NCBI GenBank assembly: GCA_022496185.1
Contig: WTXG01000241.1
Span: 1 to 53,829 of the forward strand
Length of the DNA: 53,829 bases
Direction: 5' to 3'
Source: Multifurca ochricompacta
Taxonomy: Eukaryota > Basidiomycota > Agaricomycetes > Russulales > Russulaceae
Under the pieces are notes generated by a model, which saw nothing but the letters and a program-made list of their open reading frames with translations, was not told where the DNA came from and did not search any database. Positions 18,968 to 29,700 of this stretch are shown here, in pieces. Position numbers and translations under genes: made by a program. The first letter of the stretch is position 1; each line of letters begins with the position of its first letter.

Positions 18968-21900
18968 TTGATAAGCTCTACCCCATCGGCCTGGGCAAGA
19001 GCACTCCATGTTACCTCTGTGTATACTAGTCGGTTCAAATCATTAAAAATACCAGTTCATTTCGAGACTACACAGAGGACGGCCAATCGAGACATCTTAG
19101 TGGACTCTGGAGCCACGGATAACTTTATCAGTCCAAGGATGATCAAAACTTTGGGACTAGGGAAGCAGGCTCTTCCCCAAGAGAAAAATATCTGGAATAT
19201 TGACGGAACTGCCAACCGTGCTGGAAAGATTACACACTACACCAACCTAAATGTCCAAGTCGGGGAAATAACAAAAGTCATTCACTTTCTGATCACCGAC
19301 TTAGGGGATGAAGACCTCATTTTGGGGTACCCATGGCTTGCTGCATTCGAACCCAGGATCAATTGGGCCGATGCAACAATGGATAAGAATTCATACCCCA
19401 CCATCATTACGTCAAGAGGCTACGATTATGCGATCAGACATGGGGCGACCAGAGATGCAGAGGCCAGCAAAGAAGACCTAGGTCGCTGTTATGCCACAAA
19501 GGCTTCAGAGTTGGCCCAGAAGGCAATACAGGGGCAGGCAGAGAAGACTTATGACGACATAGTACCGCACACCTATCACCGACATTGGAGGGTGTTCTCA
19601 GAAGAAGAGTCACAGCGATTCCCACCCTCTCGACCCTGGGACCACGCCATAGACCTGCTCCCTGACACGCCAACAGCAATCGACTGCAAAATCTATCCAC
19701 TATCCCAGTCCGAGCAGGTGGCATTGACAGAATTCCTCCAAGAGCATTTGGCGAAAGGATACATTCGCCCATCCAAGTCACAGTATGCCTCACCCTTCTT
19801 CTTCATCAAGAAAAAGGACGGCAAGCTGCGACCAGTCCAGGATTATCGACGAATTAACGCTCATACAGTGAAGAATGCCTACCCCCTGCCGCTCATCTCC
19901 GAGCTCATAGACACCATGAGGGATAAGTCCCTCTTCTCAAAAATGGACGTGCAGTGGGGGTACAACAACGTCAGGATCAAGGAAGGTGACCAGTGCAAAG
20001 CGGCGTTCAAAACAAATCAAGGATTGTTTGAACCGAATGTCATGTTCTTTGGCCTTACAAACTCACCAGCGACGTTCCAAGCCATGATGAACCACATCTT
20101 CCGCGATCTTATTCTTACTGGAGAAGTAGTGGTCTATATGGACGACATACTGGTGGCCACCCCAGACAACCTAGATCACCACCGAGACCGTGTACATCAG
20201 GTGTTAGATATACTCCAAGAACACGACCTGTACCTCAAACCCACAAAATGCTCTTTCGAGCAACGCAGTGTTGAGTACCTAGGAGTCATCTTAGAAGGAG
20301 GACAAGTGCGCATGGATCCTGTTAAAGTACAGGGGATCCGGGAGTGGCCAGTGCCGACCTGTGTCAAGGATGTCCGATCGTTCATTGGATTTTGTAACTT
20401 CTACCGACGCTTTGTCAAAGGATTCTCAGGCATCGCACGACCACTGAACGATCTCTTGAAAAAGGACGTGCCATGGCATTGGAGTTCAGCACAACAACAG
20501 GCGTTTGAACAGATCAGGGACCTAGTCGGCTCCGAGCCTGTACTCATCCAACCAGATCTGCGTCGTCCCTTCGAATTGGAAGTAGATGCCTCACACTTTG
20601 CGAATGGGGCAGTATTATACCAGAGAGATACCGCACAAGTGCTTCACCCAGTGGCATACTATTCCGAGACCTTCTCCCCAGCAGAGAGGAATTATGACAT
20701 CTGGGACAGAGAGCTCTTAGCCATAGTCAAGGCATTGCGACACTGGCGACCTTACCTAGCCGGGACCCCACATAAGACCATCATCCACACCGACCATTCC
20801 AACCTATTGTATTGGAAGGAACCCCACAAAATCAGTCGACGTGTGGCACGAGAGGTTCTGGAGTTAGAAGAGTACAACTTCACCCTGAAACACATCGCCG
20901 GAAGCCAGAATGCTAGAGCGGATGCACTGTCACGCAGACCGGATATGCACACAGGCGAGGACGACAATAATGACATCACTGTCCTCCCAGAAGAAGTGTT
21001 TGCGAAGGCTGCCGTAGTCAGCCTCCATGATATGGACCTATGGGCACAGATTTCCCAAAATATGAACCAAGAACTATACCATTCATGGGCCGATGCACAC
21101 AATTTGAAAAAAGTCAACGGCCTTTGGTGGAAAGATGGCGATCGACTGGTTGTCACCAGTGGCGACAACATTAAGAGGGGGGTGATCCATTTTCACCACG
21201 ACCTTCCCTCTGCAGGACACCCCGGTATCCACAACACCTACGCCCTAACCAAAAGAGACTACTGGTGGCCCAACATGAAAAAAGACGTCGAAAGTTATGT
21301 GCAAGGATGTGCAGCATGTCAGGCCAACAAGGTCAACACACACCCGAAAGTCCCGCCAATACACCCCATCGCTCCCATTGCGTCGACCCCCTTTCAGACT
21401 ATTGCCATGGATTTTATTGTCAAATTACCCAAATCACAGGGCTTTGACACCATCCTTACGATCACCGACCACGACTGCTCCAAAGCAGCCCTGTTCATTC
21501 CCTGTCACGAGACTATCACAGCTGAAGAAGTGGCAAAGCTGTACTTGGATCATGTATACCGCCATTATGGACTCCCCAAGAAGATCATATCGGACCGTGA
21601 CACCAGGTTTACGTCAACGTTTGCTAGAGCCTTATGCAAAACGTTAGACATCGCGCAGAACATCTCCACAGCCTACCATCCACAGACGGACGGGCAGTCC
21701 GAACGGACAAATCAATGGCTTGAACAATACCTTCGGTTCTGGTGCAACAGCAGACAAGACGACTGGGCAAAATGGCTATCGACTGCGGAGTTTGCTCACA
21801 ACTCATGGCCCAATGGCACCACGAAGACCACCCCCTTCTCCCTTATCATGGGCTGGACCCCGCGCACCATGTGGGTAGATAAGCCCACTCAAGTCCCTTC

Positions 21901-22448
21901 CGTAACCCAACAGATAAGCCAATGGGAAGAGCTGCGACAATCGGCCAATCAGAATCTGGTAAAGGCACAACAGCTTCTGGCAGCACAGCCAAGCACTTTC
22001 ACACCCTATCAGACCAATGACTGGGTATGGCTCGAGGGCAGGAACATTCACACGTCACACCCCACGGCCAAGCTAGCGCCCCGACGTCACGGACCCTTCC
22101 AGATCACAAGGAAGCTGTCAGACGTATCCTATGAACTGCAGCTACCGCCGAAATGGAAGATCCACCCGGTCTTCCACGCTAAGCTTCTAACCCCTTACAA
22201 GGAGACCTCCATTCATGGAGAAAACTTCCCGAGACCCCGCCTGACCTTATCGATGGCGAAGAAGAATGGGAAGTGGAGCACATTCTAGACTCCAAGCGAC
22301 AAGGCCGAGGGGCAAACTGTACTACCTAATCAAGTGGAAGGGATTCCCAGACTCTGACAGTTCGTGGGAACCAGCCGGAGACATCTCTGCTCCGATCCTT
22401 ATCTCAGAGTTCCACTTACGACACCCCCAAGCGCCCAAGAACAATTAA
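18968..22448 (+). CDS. gypsy2 Pol (protease-RT-RNase H-integrase-chromodomain)
   Basis: One open frame to 22288, about 1106 residues, then the chromodomain in shifted frames to 22448. Order: protease LVDSGATDNF (residue about 46), RT with FFIKKKDGKLRPVQDYR and YMDDIL (about 390), RNase H with VDASHFANGAVLYQ and TDHSNLLYWK, integrase zinc finger H-H-C-C (HFHHDLPSAGH ... CAACQ, about 741-780), and a DDE core with AMDFIVKLP, SDRDTRFTS and YHPQTDGQSER. The chromodomain (LYYLIKWKGFPDSDSSWEP) is reached through two apparent one-base deletions near 22237 and 22300, both at C or G runs. All catalytic residues are present. Chromodomains of such elements target integration to marked chromatin. Confidence 0.92.
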
Positions 22449-22519
22449 AAGGAGGACAGACTCCCGACATCTTTTCCCCAGAGCAATGCTTCACTAGCAA
22501 CGTCCTAACCACAACTGAT

Positions 22520-23708
22520 ATGTCTTCCTCCTTCATCGCTGCCTCCGCCGCTATCGACGCCTTCGCTGCCACTCATGTGGTGGTAGAGGCTTTTCCCTCC
22601 GCTCACCCTTCTACTCGCCCTTCCTCTCCTATTGACTACGAGGCTGCGGAAGAACGAGTCAAGAACCAGTCACCTAATCCCGACAACGACTTCACTCATG
22701 CGAAGAACCCCACCCCAACGACCTCATCGGCATGGAACAAGATGACGAAGTCCCCGAGTTCCCGTTCTTTGCCAATAACCCCAATCATCGATGTACTTCC
22801 CTCTCGAAATCACCATGGCTGACGGAGACAAGGCCATAGCGAAGTACATATTCTACACCAACGGAGGGATGGATGTCGCGGGATGTATGAGAAGGACGGG
22901 CCTGTCTATGGGGCCCCGGTTTATTTGGAAGAACGGTATACAGGCCGTCTTCACCACACGATGAGTGATGAACAGTTGGGACACCTTGCAGCTGACGACC
23001 CCCGAGCTTTGCAATTGACGAAGTGATGAACGACATGCGACTCCACGCCTCAAAGCCGAAGTCATGAGGCTGCGGAAAACCCTTGCACTGCGTACCATGC
23101 TCAACACCCAATATAAAGAATATGCAAAACAAATGACAAGGCTTACAAGGGGGATGTTCCAAGTAGAGCAGGAGCTAACGGAGATTCGGAAGAGACTGGA
23201 GAAAGGGGACGCGTACCAGACAATAGCTGAAAGGTACGCAGACACCTACGCACGACCCCTTCCCCCACGATCATTAGGAGCGGCGCCACAACTGTTGCCG
23301 AACCGATTCGAGATGCCACGTATGCACGAAAACCCCCGTGGGGAGACTTGCTGGCGATGTGACAGCAAGTATCACATTAGCTGGAATTGTCCGCTCAACC
23401 GCAAATGGTGTCGTCACTGCCGGAGCAACCTACATTGGAGTCGGTTCTGCATATTTCGACGTCTGGGTGTCGCTCCCACCATTGTCAATCCCTCAGGTTG
23501 GTGCGGAAAATGCCTACAACATAATGCGGGACATCGCGAGCTCGATTGCCCAGTCTATGACCTGTGTCGCCAATGTGGACGACGTGGCCCATACGGGTTT
23601 TTGCGCACGCACCAATGCGCGGCGGAAGAAGCTTACACTGTGGAGGATCGGAATTTGGCGGACGATTATGTGGACTTGGTCCAGGACGATGATGGTGCGC
23701 GTTTCTAG
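22520..23708 (+). pseudogene. gypsy2 third ORF (ORF3) with zinc knuckles, several one-base frameshifts
   Basis: A downstream ORF in the env position, starting at ATG 22520 and ending TAG at 23706-23708. Five shifts, all one-base deletions (about 22702, 22791, 22886, 23014 and 23046), would restore one frame of about 400 residues. From 23064 it is continuously open: a helical coiled-coil-like region (MTRLTRGMFQVEQELTEIR), then four Cys/His units, two of exact CCHC spacing (CWRCDSKYHISWNC, CRHCRSNLHWSRFC), then CGKCLQHNAGHRELDC and CRQCGRRGPYG...THQC. The acidic C-terminus (DLVQDDDG) is shared with element C. It has no Env features. It resembles a second nucleocapsid protein; function not known. 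Confidence 0.7.
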
Positions 23709-23727
23709 CTGGGTCAGCTCGAACCAG

Positions 23728-23739
23728 AAAGGAGGGTGA
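23728..23739 (+). other. polypurine tract of gypsy2
   Basis: AAAGGAGGGTGA immediately before the 3' LTR; plus-strand primer site. Confidence 0.75.
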
Positions 23740-24329
23740 TGTTACGAACAGGGCCCAGTAGCCCTATTTTCTTTACCCTTCCCAACAGAGATCCCACTCG
23801 CCCACCGACTTTACACTTCCTCATCACATCTCCCTCGTGGGATCCCTCACATGCACTGCTCCCATCCCCGTGACTGTTGTTTGGACTTGTACATACACTG
23901 TTTACCTATGCTTGCCCTCCCTATCTCGTTATCCTCTTATCTTACGATCAGACACTTACTTAGTTCCCTATCAGAAGCCAGGCTTTATGCCCTCCGCTTT
24001 CGGATATTCGGACCCACTTGACTCCGTGTTCTTATCTCATAGATGCCCACTGAATTACGTATATAAGTCCGCTGTAACTACCTTGTAGACCTCAGACTCG
24101 ACTTATTGAATACATCAGTGCTTGTCTTCTGGACTCCCCTTTGGAAGCTCTGACTCGACCCTCTCATCAAGTACTTTTGGTACTTCCTGCTCAACATTGT
24201 CTTAGAGTACAGCCTCTTTGACTCTGACTCTTTCATAACAAACTCCAAAGGACCTTATTGGTCTTTTACCTGATAACGAACGAACGCTGTCACACAAGTC
24301 GTGTGGAACGTCCCGCACCGGACGTAACA
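23740..24329 (+). repeat. gypsy2 3' LTR
   Basis: 590 bp. Identical to the 5' LTR except A at 24117 (G at 17223) and T at 24188 (C at 17294). Followed by the GCCCG duplication and the rest of LTR A. Confidence 0.95.
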
Positions 24330-25319
24330 GCCCGTCCCTTTACGTATATAAGTCCGTCTTAGCTACGCTGTAGACCTTAGACTCGACTTATTGAATACAT
24401 CGGTGTTTGTCTTCCGGACTCCCCTTTGGACCCTTTGACTCGATCATCTCAGTGCTTTTGGCACTTTCCGCTCAACATTGTCACTCGGGAACAGCCCCGT
24501 TGACTTTGACTCACACACTCGAACTCCAAGAGGTCTTATTGACTTCTTATCTGAACACACGTACGACGCTGTCGCACAAGTCGTGCGGAATGTCTCACAC
24601 CGGACGTAACACAGGTAGTCATATGCTCCAGGGGTTATGCCCTGAACTGAGATGAGAATAAGTAGGAGGGGTTGTGCCCTCTATTGTGTGCAACTAAGTG
24701 ATCTGATAAAAGAAGTACTAGCTCCAGTCATATGACTTGGAGCTAGAGATTACAGCCAAGTCGAAACAGAATGCGCATGTGCGCACGACTCAAAAAATGT
24801 CACATTTTGTCACAAACCATGTTGTGACCCATCACAAACCATTACATCTTGCTTATCTGTGACTCATACTTTACATATGAACTCTTACATATTTTCTCAC
24901 CAGAATCATGACTATACCAGATCCATCTGCATATATTCTCATCTGACCCACCCTTACTCCATTTCCCCTTATAGATACATTACAACTTTGTTGATACACC
25001 GAGTACTTTACTCCGATTCAGACCCTGACCTCTATTACATATATAAGGCCTGCCTAGATAGCCTGTATGCCTTAGACTCAACTTAATTGACTTGGTGCAT
25101 TACCTTCTGGGTGATCTCTAAGACCCAACCTTTGATTCATCTCAGTGCTTTTGGCACTTCTCTGCTCAACAGTACTAAGGATTAGCTCCTTGGTATTGGC
25201 TTGTCACTCAACTCTGTGCACTAGTAACGCAGTGTACCTTGATTTCGTAGTTCTGCTACACAACTTAGTCACACATCATGCTGAATGCCCACACCAGGCA
25301 TTACATCTGACCTCCTTCC

Positions 25320-25830
25320 TGTTGACACGGGACGTGTCTGGAGATGCTTCAGGCATCTAAGGATCGCTTCAGCTGTAGATTAGATTAGATTAGATTCCGG
25401 AGTTTCGGACTTTTTATGTTATCCTTATTACATTTCTTTCTCACCTTACTCAGCTGATTAGTGATGGACTTAGTAATGCACAGTAAGCATGTGATATCTC
25501 CTCAGCCAATAGCCTTTATCCCTCTCTGTTTATTGTCCAGCACTTGTGGACTTATTCCCAGTGCGCACAGACCATTTCCCCTGGCCCTCATGGGTATATA
25601 AGGATGTCTGTTTCGTCCTTTACACTTCAGAGTTCTTCTAACATCTGAAGTGTAAGTTCCTTCTAGTTTACTCTCTACTTCCTTTAGACTAACGCTTCTT
25701 ATAGTACTTGTCTTTTCTAGGTCAGTAGTGTAGTAATAAAGAGTTCTTCTAACATCTGAAGTTACTTGTCTTTTCTAGCCTCACTGCTACTAACCACAGT
25801 CAGTATAACCAGCAGCATGATTGTTTGACA
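25320..25830 (+). repeat. copia2 5' LTR
   Basis: TGTTGACACG ... GTTTGACA. TATA box TATATAAGG at 25595-25603. A 12-bp-arm inverted repeat (25620-25631 / 25644-25655) lies just downstream, and part of it (GAGTTCTTCTAACATCTGAAG) is repeated about 110 bp later. Contains a short (GATTA)n run near 25377-25396. Confidence 0.95.
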
Positions 25831-25842
25831 GGTTATGGGCCC
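25831..25842 (+). other. copia2 primer-binding site, half-tRNA-iMet type
   Basis: GGTTATGGGCCC directly follows the LTR and complements the anticodon stem-loop of initiator tRNA-Met, identical to the site in copia1. Confidence 0.8.
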
Positions 25843-26769
25843 TGCTGCTCATACTGATCTGTGATTCCCTTTTGTTCATCGCAGCCCAACTCGCTTTTTG
25901 CACTTCAAGCTCACAAAAGCTTCAAAGTCTTTCCCACCAGCTTCTTCCTGTGAGCTTTCTTATTTACTGTCTGTGCACCTTAACACCCCACAGGATGACG
26001 CAGTTTACTGCTCATCCTGAACTGTTTGGCTAGCCCTTCGGGGTTTTGCAAAAGATGATGAGGGACCCTAAGCGGGTGAAACATCTTGAGCTCCTTGAGT
26101 GCGCACTAGGTATTAGTAAATTTCTTAGTTGTAGCTGGGTTTTCGTCCCATAGATAGTCTTAGTAGGCCTATAGCCAGAAGCTTGTGGCTTTAAGTCCAG
26201 TTAATGCTTGGCTCGATCCGTAAGCCAGGTTTAGCGACCTGCAGGTAGAGTTTAGGGTCTAGAACAAGGCATGGGTAGTCACTCCCATGATGCTTGGGCT
26301 CGATACAAGTAGGCTGCACTACTATAGTCTATACATAGTAGATATAGTCTTCATCTCTGGGCATAAGTATCCGTTGCCTTTGTAGGGTAACCACGCCCTA
26401 CCAGAGACAGACTAGACATCTACTCAGTCATGGCCCCAATCATCTAGGGCTTAATCATGGACTCCACCACCAGCATTAGAGGAAGGACTATACATCCTTT
26501 GTCTCTAATGGAACTTGCGGTTGGCTCCTCCATGACATGACTCCCAGTCTTGGTTACACTAGACACTCTGGCTAGTCTACCAGAGCTTATGTCTAGTTAC
26601 AAGATTGCGCTAGACAGCTTTACTATACCTAGAAAGTCGCATAACAAAGGCAGGACCTTCTTAGGTTCTGAAGCATAGCGCCACAGTATGGGGTGGCACT
26701 CTTAAGCGAGACCTGGGCACTGGTTCTAATTGCTCCTTGGAACCAGGAACTTCTATATAACATCTCAAA
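25843..26769 (+). other. copia2 untranslated leader
   Basis: 0.93 kb between the primer-binding site and the gag ATG. No gene seen. It parallels the copia1 leader, so its length and some sequence blocks are conserved; it may hold packaging signals. Confidence 0.6.
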
Positions 26770-29700
26770 ATGCTGTCCTCCATTGTCTTCCCTCCCTCCT
26801 CCAAGATGGAGCGCCTTGATGGCTCCAACTGGCAAGTTTGGTCTGCCAACTTCAACACCCTTTTGAGGATGAACGGGCTCAGGAGGCACATTATTACCGC
26901 CTACCCTGATATGCCCCTCCTCCCAGAGGACAAAGAAGAGAAGGAAAAAATGCAGAAGGAGGTGATCGATCCCATCCTTAGGGAATGGATGGGTGAGGAG
27001 GAAATGCTGATAGGTCTTTTGTACCTCAATGTAACCCAGGAGGTTTACAGTCAAGTAACCTCTGATGCCGACTATCCTTCTCTTTTTGAGAAGTATAGTA
27101 AGTTGGAGCGGCTTTATGGTGCTGTAGGGAGCATGGCCACGTATAATTTGTGGCTTGCCCTGGTGTCCTTCCGTTTGGATGAAGGACAGTCTTTCAGGAC
27201 CCAATTACAAAAGGTCCTGGATGCCAGGAGTACCCTCAGGGAGAACGGGATGGAGGTCAATGACCTCCAGATGAGCTTTATTTTATTAAAAGCTCTCCCT
27301 GACTCCTACAGTACCATTGCCGGCTCCATACTGGCCTCTGGCGATCCAGAGCGTCTTTCTCCTCAGGACCTTGTGCAGAGGTTCCTAAATGAGGAAAGTC
27401 GCCTGGCAGGTCCCTCGGGAAGTGGTAGTGCAGTCCTATCTAAGGCTGCACCTGTCAAATCTAAACCAAAAAACACAAATTTATCACCACTTCCCGCTGC
27501 TGCCCCTGGTTCACAAGGGGTGGTCTGCTTCTATTGCCAAAAGCCTGGACATAAGTCCAACGCTTGTGCAAAGAAGAAGAAGGACCTGGAGAATGCCAAA
27601 AAGGGCAAGGCAGGGAACAAGAAGAGGGCTGAGGCCCAACATGTACATACTATAGCAACCGTAGTAAATGGTAGTGGCAAAATAGAGGAGGTGCAAGAAG
27701 CACCTCGCATTCGCCTTTATGTTCACACCTATAATCTGGATATCAACTCAGATTATTGGATGCTTGATAGTGGAGCAACATCTCATTTCAGTCCAAACAT
27801 TGAAGACTTTGATACGTATAAAGTCAACAGTACCCATGAAGTATCACTAGGTGACAACTCCATAGTCAAAACAAGTGGAGTTGGCACCGTGATCATCAGG
27901 ACTGATCAAGGATTTGACTTGGAATTGAGCAATGTGCTCCATATGCCTGGAGGACATAAAATACTCTCCGCCAGTGCCCTAGTAGAAAAAGGGGCAACTG
28001 TGTTCCTAGATAATAAGAAGGCAACAATTAAATATGGCGACAACATTATAGCGGAAGCATGGAAGTTTGGCAAATTGTATTGGGTACTAGGCAAACACGT
28101 CCTAAGCACTATCCATACAACTGCATCTGCCTCACTTGAAATCTGGCATCAAAGAATGGGCCACATGTCTAAAGAAGCCCTGAAGAGATATGCTCCTGAG
28201 GCGGTTAAAGGCCTCAAAATTAATAATAGCCAAGTGGAAGACAAGCCGTGTTATGGCTGTGAAATGGGCAAGTCCCATCGTCTTCCATTTCCCCCATCTT
28301 CAAAGCGAGCATCAGCCCCCCTTGAGATCCTTCACAGTGATCTTGTAGGTCCCTTGCAGTGCAGTTCTATACAAGGGAATCTGTACTTCGCCACTTTCTT
28401 GGACGACTTTAGCAGATACGCTTTAATCGTTCCAATGAAGTCCAAAGATCTGTTCACACCAGTTTTTAATAAACTGAAGACACTACTTGAAAATAAATTC
28501 AATCATAAAATCAAGTGTCTTCACACAGATCGTGGTGGCGAGTATGTGAACAAGGCGCTAAAGGCAATGCTTGAAGATTATGGCATAGAGCATAAACTTA
28601 CGATGCCGTATAGTCCACAACAGAATGGAAGGGCCAAGAGGTTCAATAGAACCATTATGGAAAAAGGCACTAGCATGCTGCACGATGCTGGCCTGTCCCT
28701 TGGTTTTTGGGAGTGTGCTGTTGAAACAGCATGTCATATATATAACAGAACTCCCATTCGTTCTAACAAGTGGAAAACTCCGCTTGAGCTTCTGGTTGGG
28801 AACAAACCAGATGTCTCGTATTTTAAGGTCTTTGGTTGCAAAGCCTATTACCATGTTCCAGAGGGCAAGCGGCGTAAATTAGATCCCAAAGCCAGGGAAG
28901 CTGTCTTTGTCGGGTATGAGCCCACCTCTAAGGGCTATACACTTTGGGATAGTCGTACCCGGTCTCTCATCTTTTCACAAGATGTTACATTTGATGAGAG
29001 ATCCTTCCCATCCCGCTCTGATAAGGACAACAGAGCAGATAAATCTACAGAGCAACCTACTGAAGGTGGCTCCTTTACTTTACCTGGTGGCCCAGTCCAG
29101 CCACCACCAGCAACCGCTACCCATGTTCCTGAGGCTCCTCAAGATGAGGAAGACCTGGAAGAGGAACAGGAGGACATCGTACCTCCTCAATTAGTACCAC
29201 AGCCTACCACACCCACACGTAATGTAGACACCACACACCCTCAGACTATATATCAGACCCCTCCATCTCAAATCATGGAACCATCCTCCCCTCCCAAAAG
29301 AACCAAAGCAATCAGAAAATCACAAAGGATTGCAGACAGAATTCCTCAACCTAATTTTCAGAGGACAAGTCCACGCTCTGAACGACGAGATAGGGCAATC
29401 CAAGAAGATTTAGACTTGGATACTGCACGCCCCAATCGCAATCGTTGTCTGAATCCTCGCTTCTACAACGAGGATAATGCAGAGTTCGTGCAAGGTTCTT
29501 CCAGACTTGGTCAGATGGATCTACTCAATGCTGCAGGATCGCCTTATAGGGATCCTCTTACATTTAAAGAAGCAATGGAGTCTGATAAAGCCAGTGATTG
29601 GCTTGAGGCATGTCAATATGAAATTGATGCCTTAGAAAAACTTAAAGTGTGGCGCCTTGAAGACCTTCCTGAAGGTAGAAAGGCTGTAAAGTCCAAATGG

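Larger units (their letters stand above)
16846..24329 (+). mobile_element. gypsy2: full-length Ty3/gypsy chromovirus with third ORF
   Basis: Two 590-bp LTRs (16846-17435, 23740-24329) flanked by the 5-bp duplication GCCCG (16841-16845, 24330-24334). The internal region carries gag, pol with chromodomain, ORF3 and a polypurine tract. The LTRs differ at only two bases, both CpG transitions, so it is young. It has no premature TGA codons, but eight apparent one-base deletions disturb gag, the end of pol and ORF3; these may be sequence errors. Confidence 0.95.
16533..24611 (+). repeat. solo LTR A, split by gypsy2
   Basis: Left part 16533-16845 begins TGTTACGAACAGGG; right part 24330-24611 ends CGGACGTAACA. 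It is flanked by CAGGT (16528-16532 and 24612-24616). It is a close relative of the gypsy2 LTR, so gypsy2 inserted into a solo LTR of its own family. Confidence 0.85.
15536..24804 (-). repeat. solo LTR E, minus strand, split by LTR D and LTR A/gypsy2
   Basis: Begins TGTCACAGCCAGG and ends AAATGTCACA on the plus strand. Flanks are TCTTG (15531-15535) and TTTTG (24805-24809), a target duplication with one C/T mismatch. Net length is about 580 bp once D and A/gypsy2 are removed. It shares with the gypsy1 LTR (reverse complement) the GAGAACAGACTTAAGGTCTG block. No internal element sequence is linked to it, so it is a solo LTR. Confidence 0.65.
15399..25305 (+). repeat. LTR C, 3' LTR of element C, interrupted by LTR E and its nested load
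   Basis: Starts TGTTACAAACC after a polypurine tract and ends GGCATTACA. Its two parts are 15399-15535 and about 24810-25305. The right part matches the gypsy2 LTR in order (ATATATAAGG TATA box, TTAGACTCAACTTA transcript-start block, CTTTTGGCACTT), so it is a diverged relative. Everything from 15536 to 24804 was inserted later. Confidence 0.7.
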
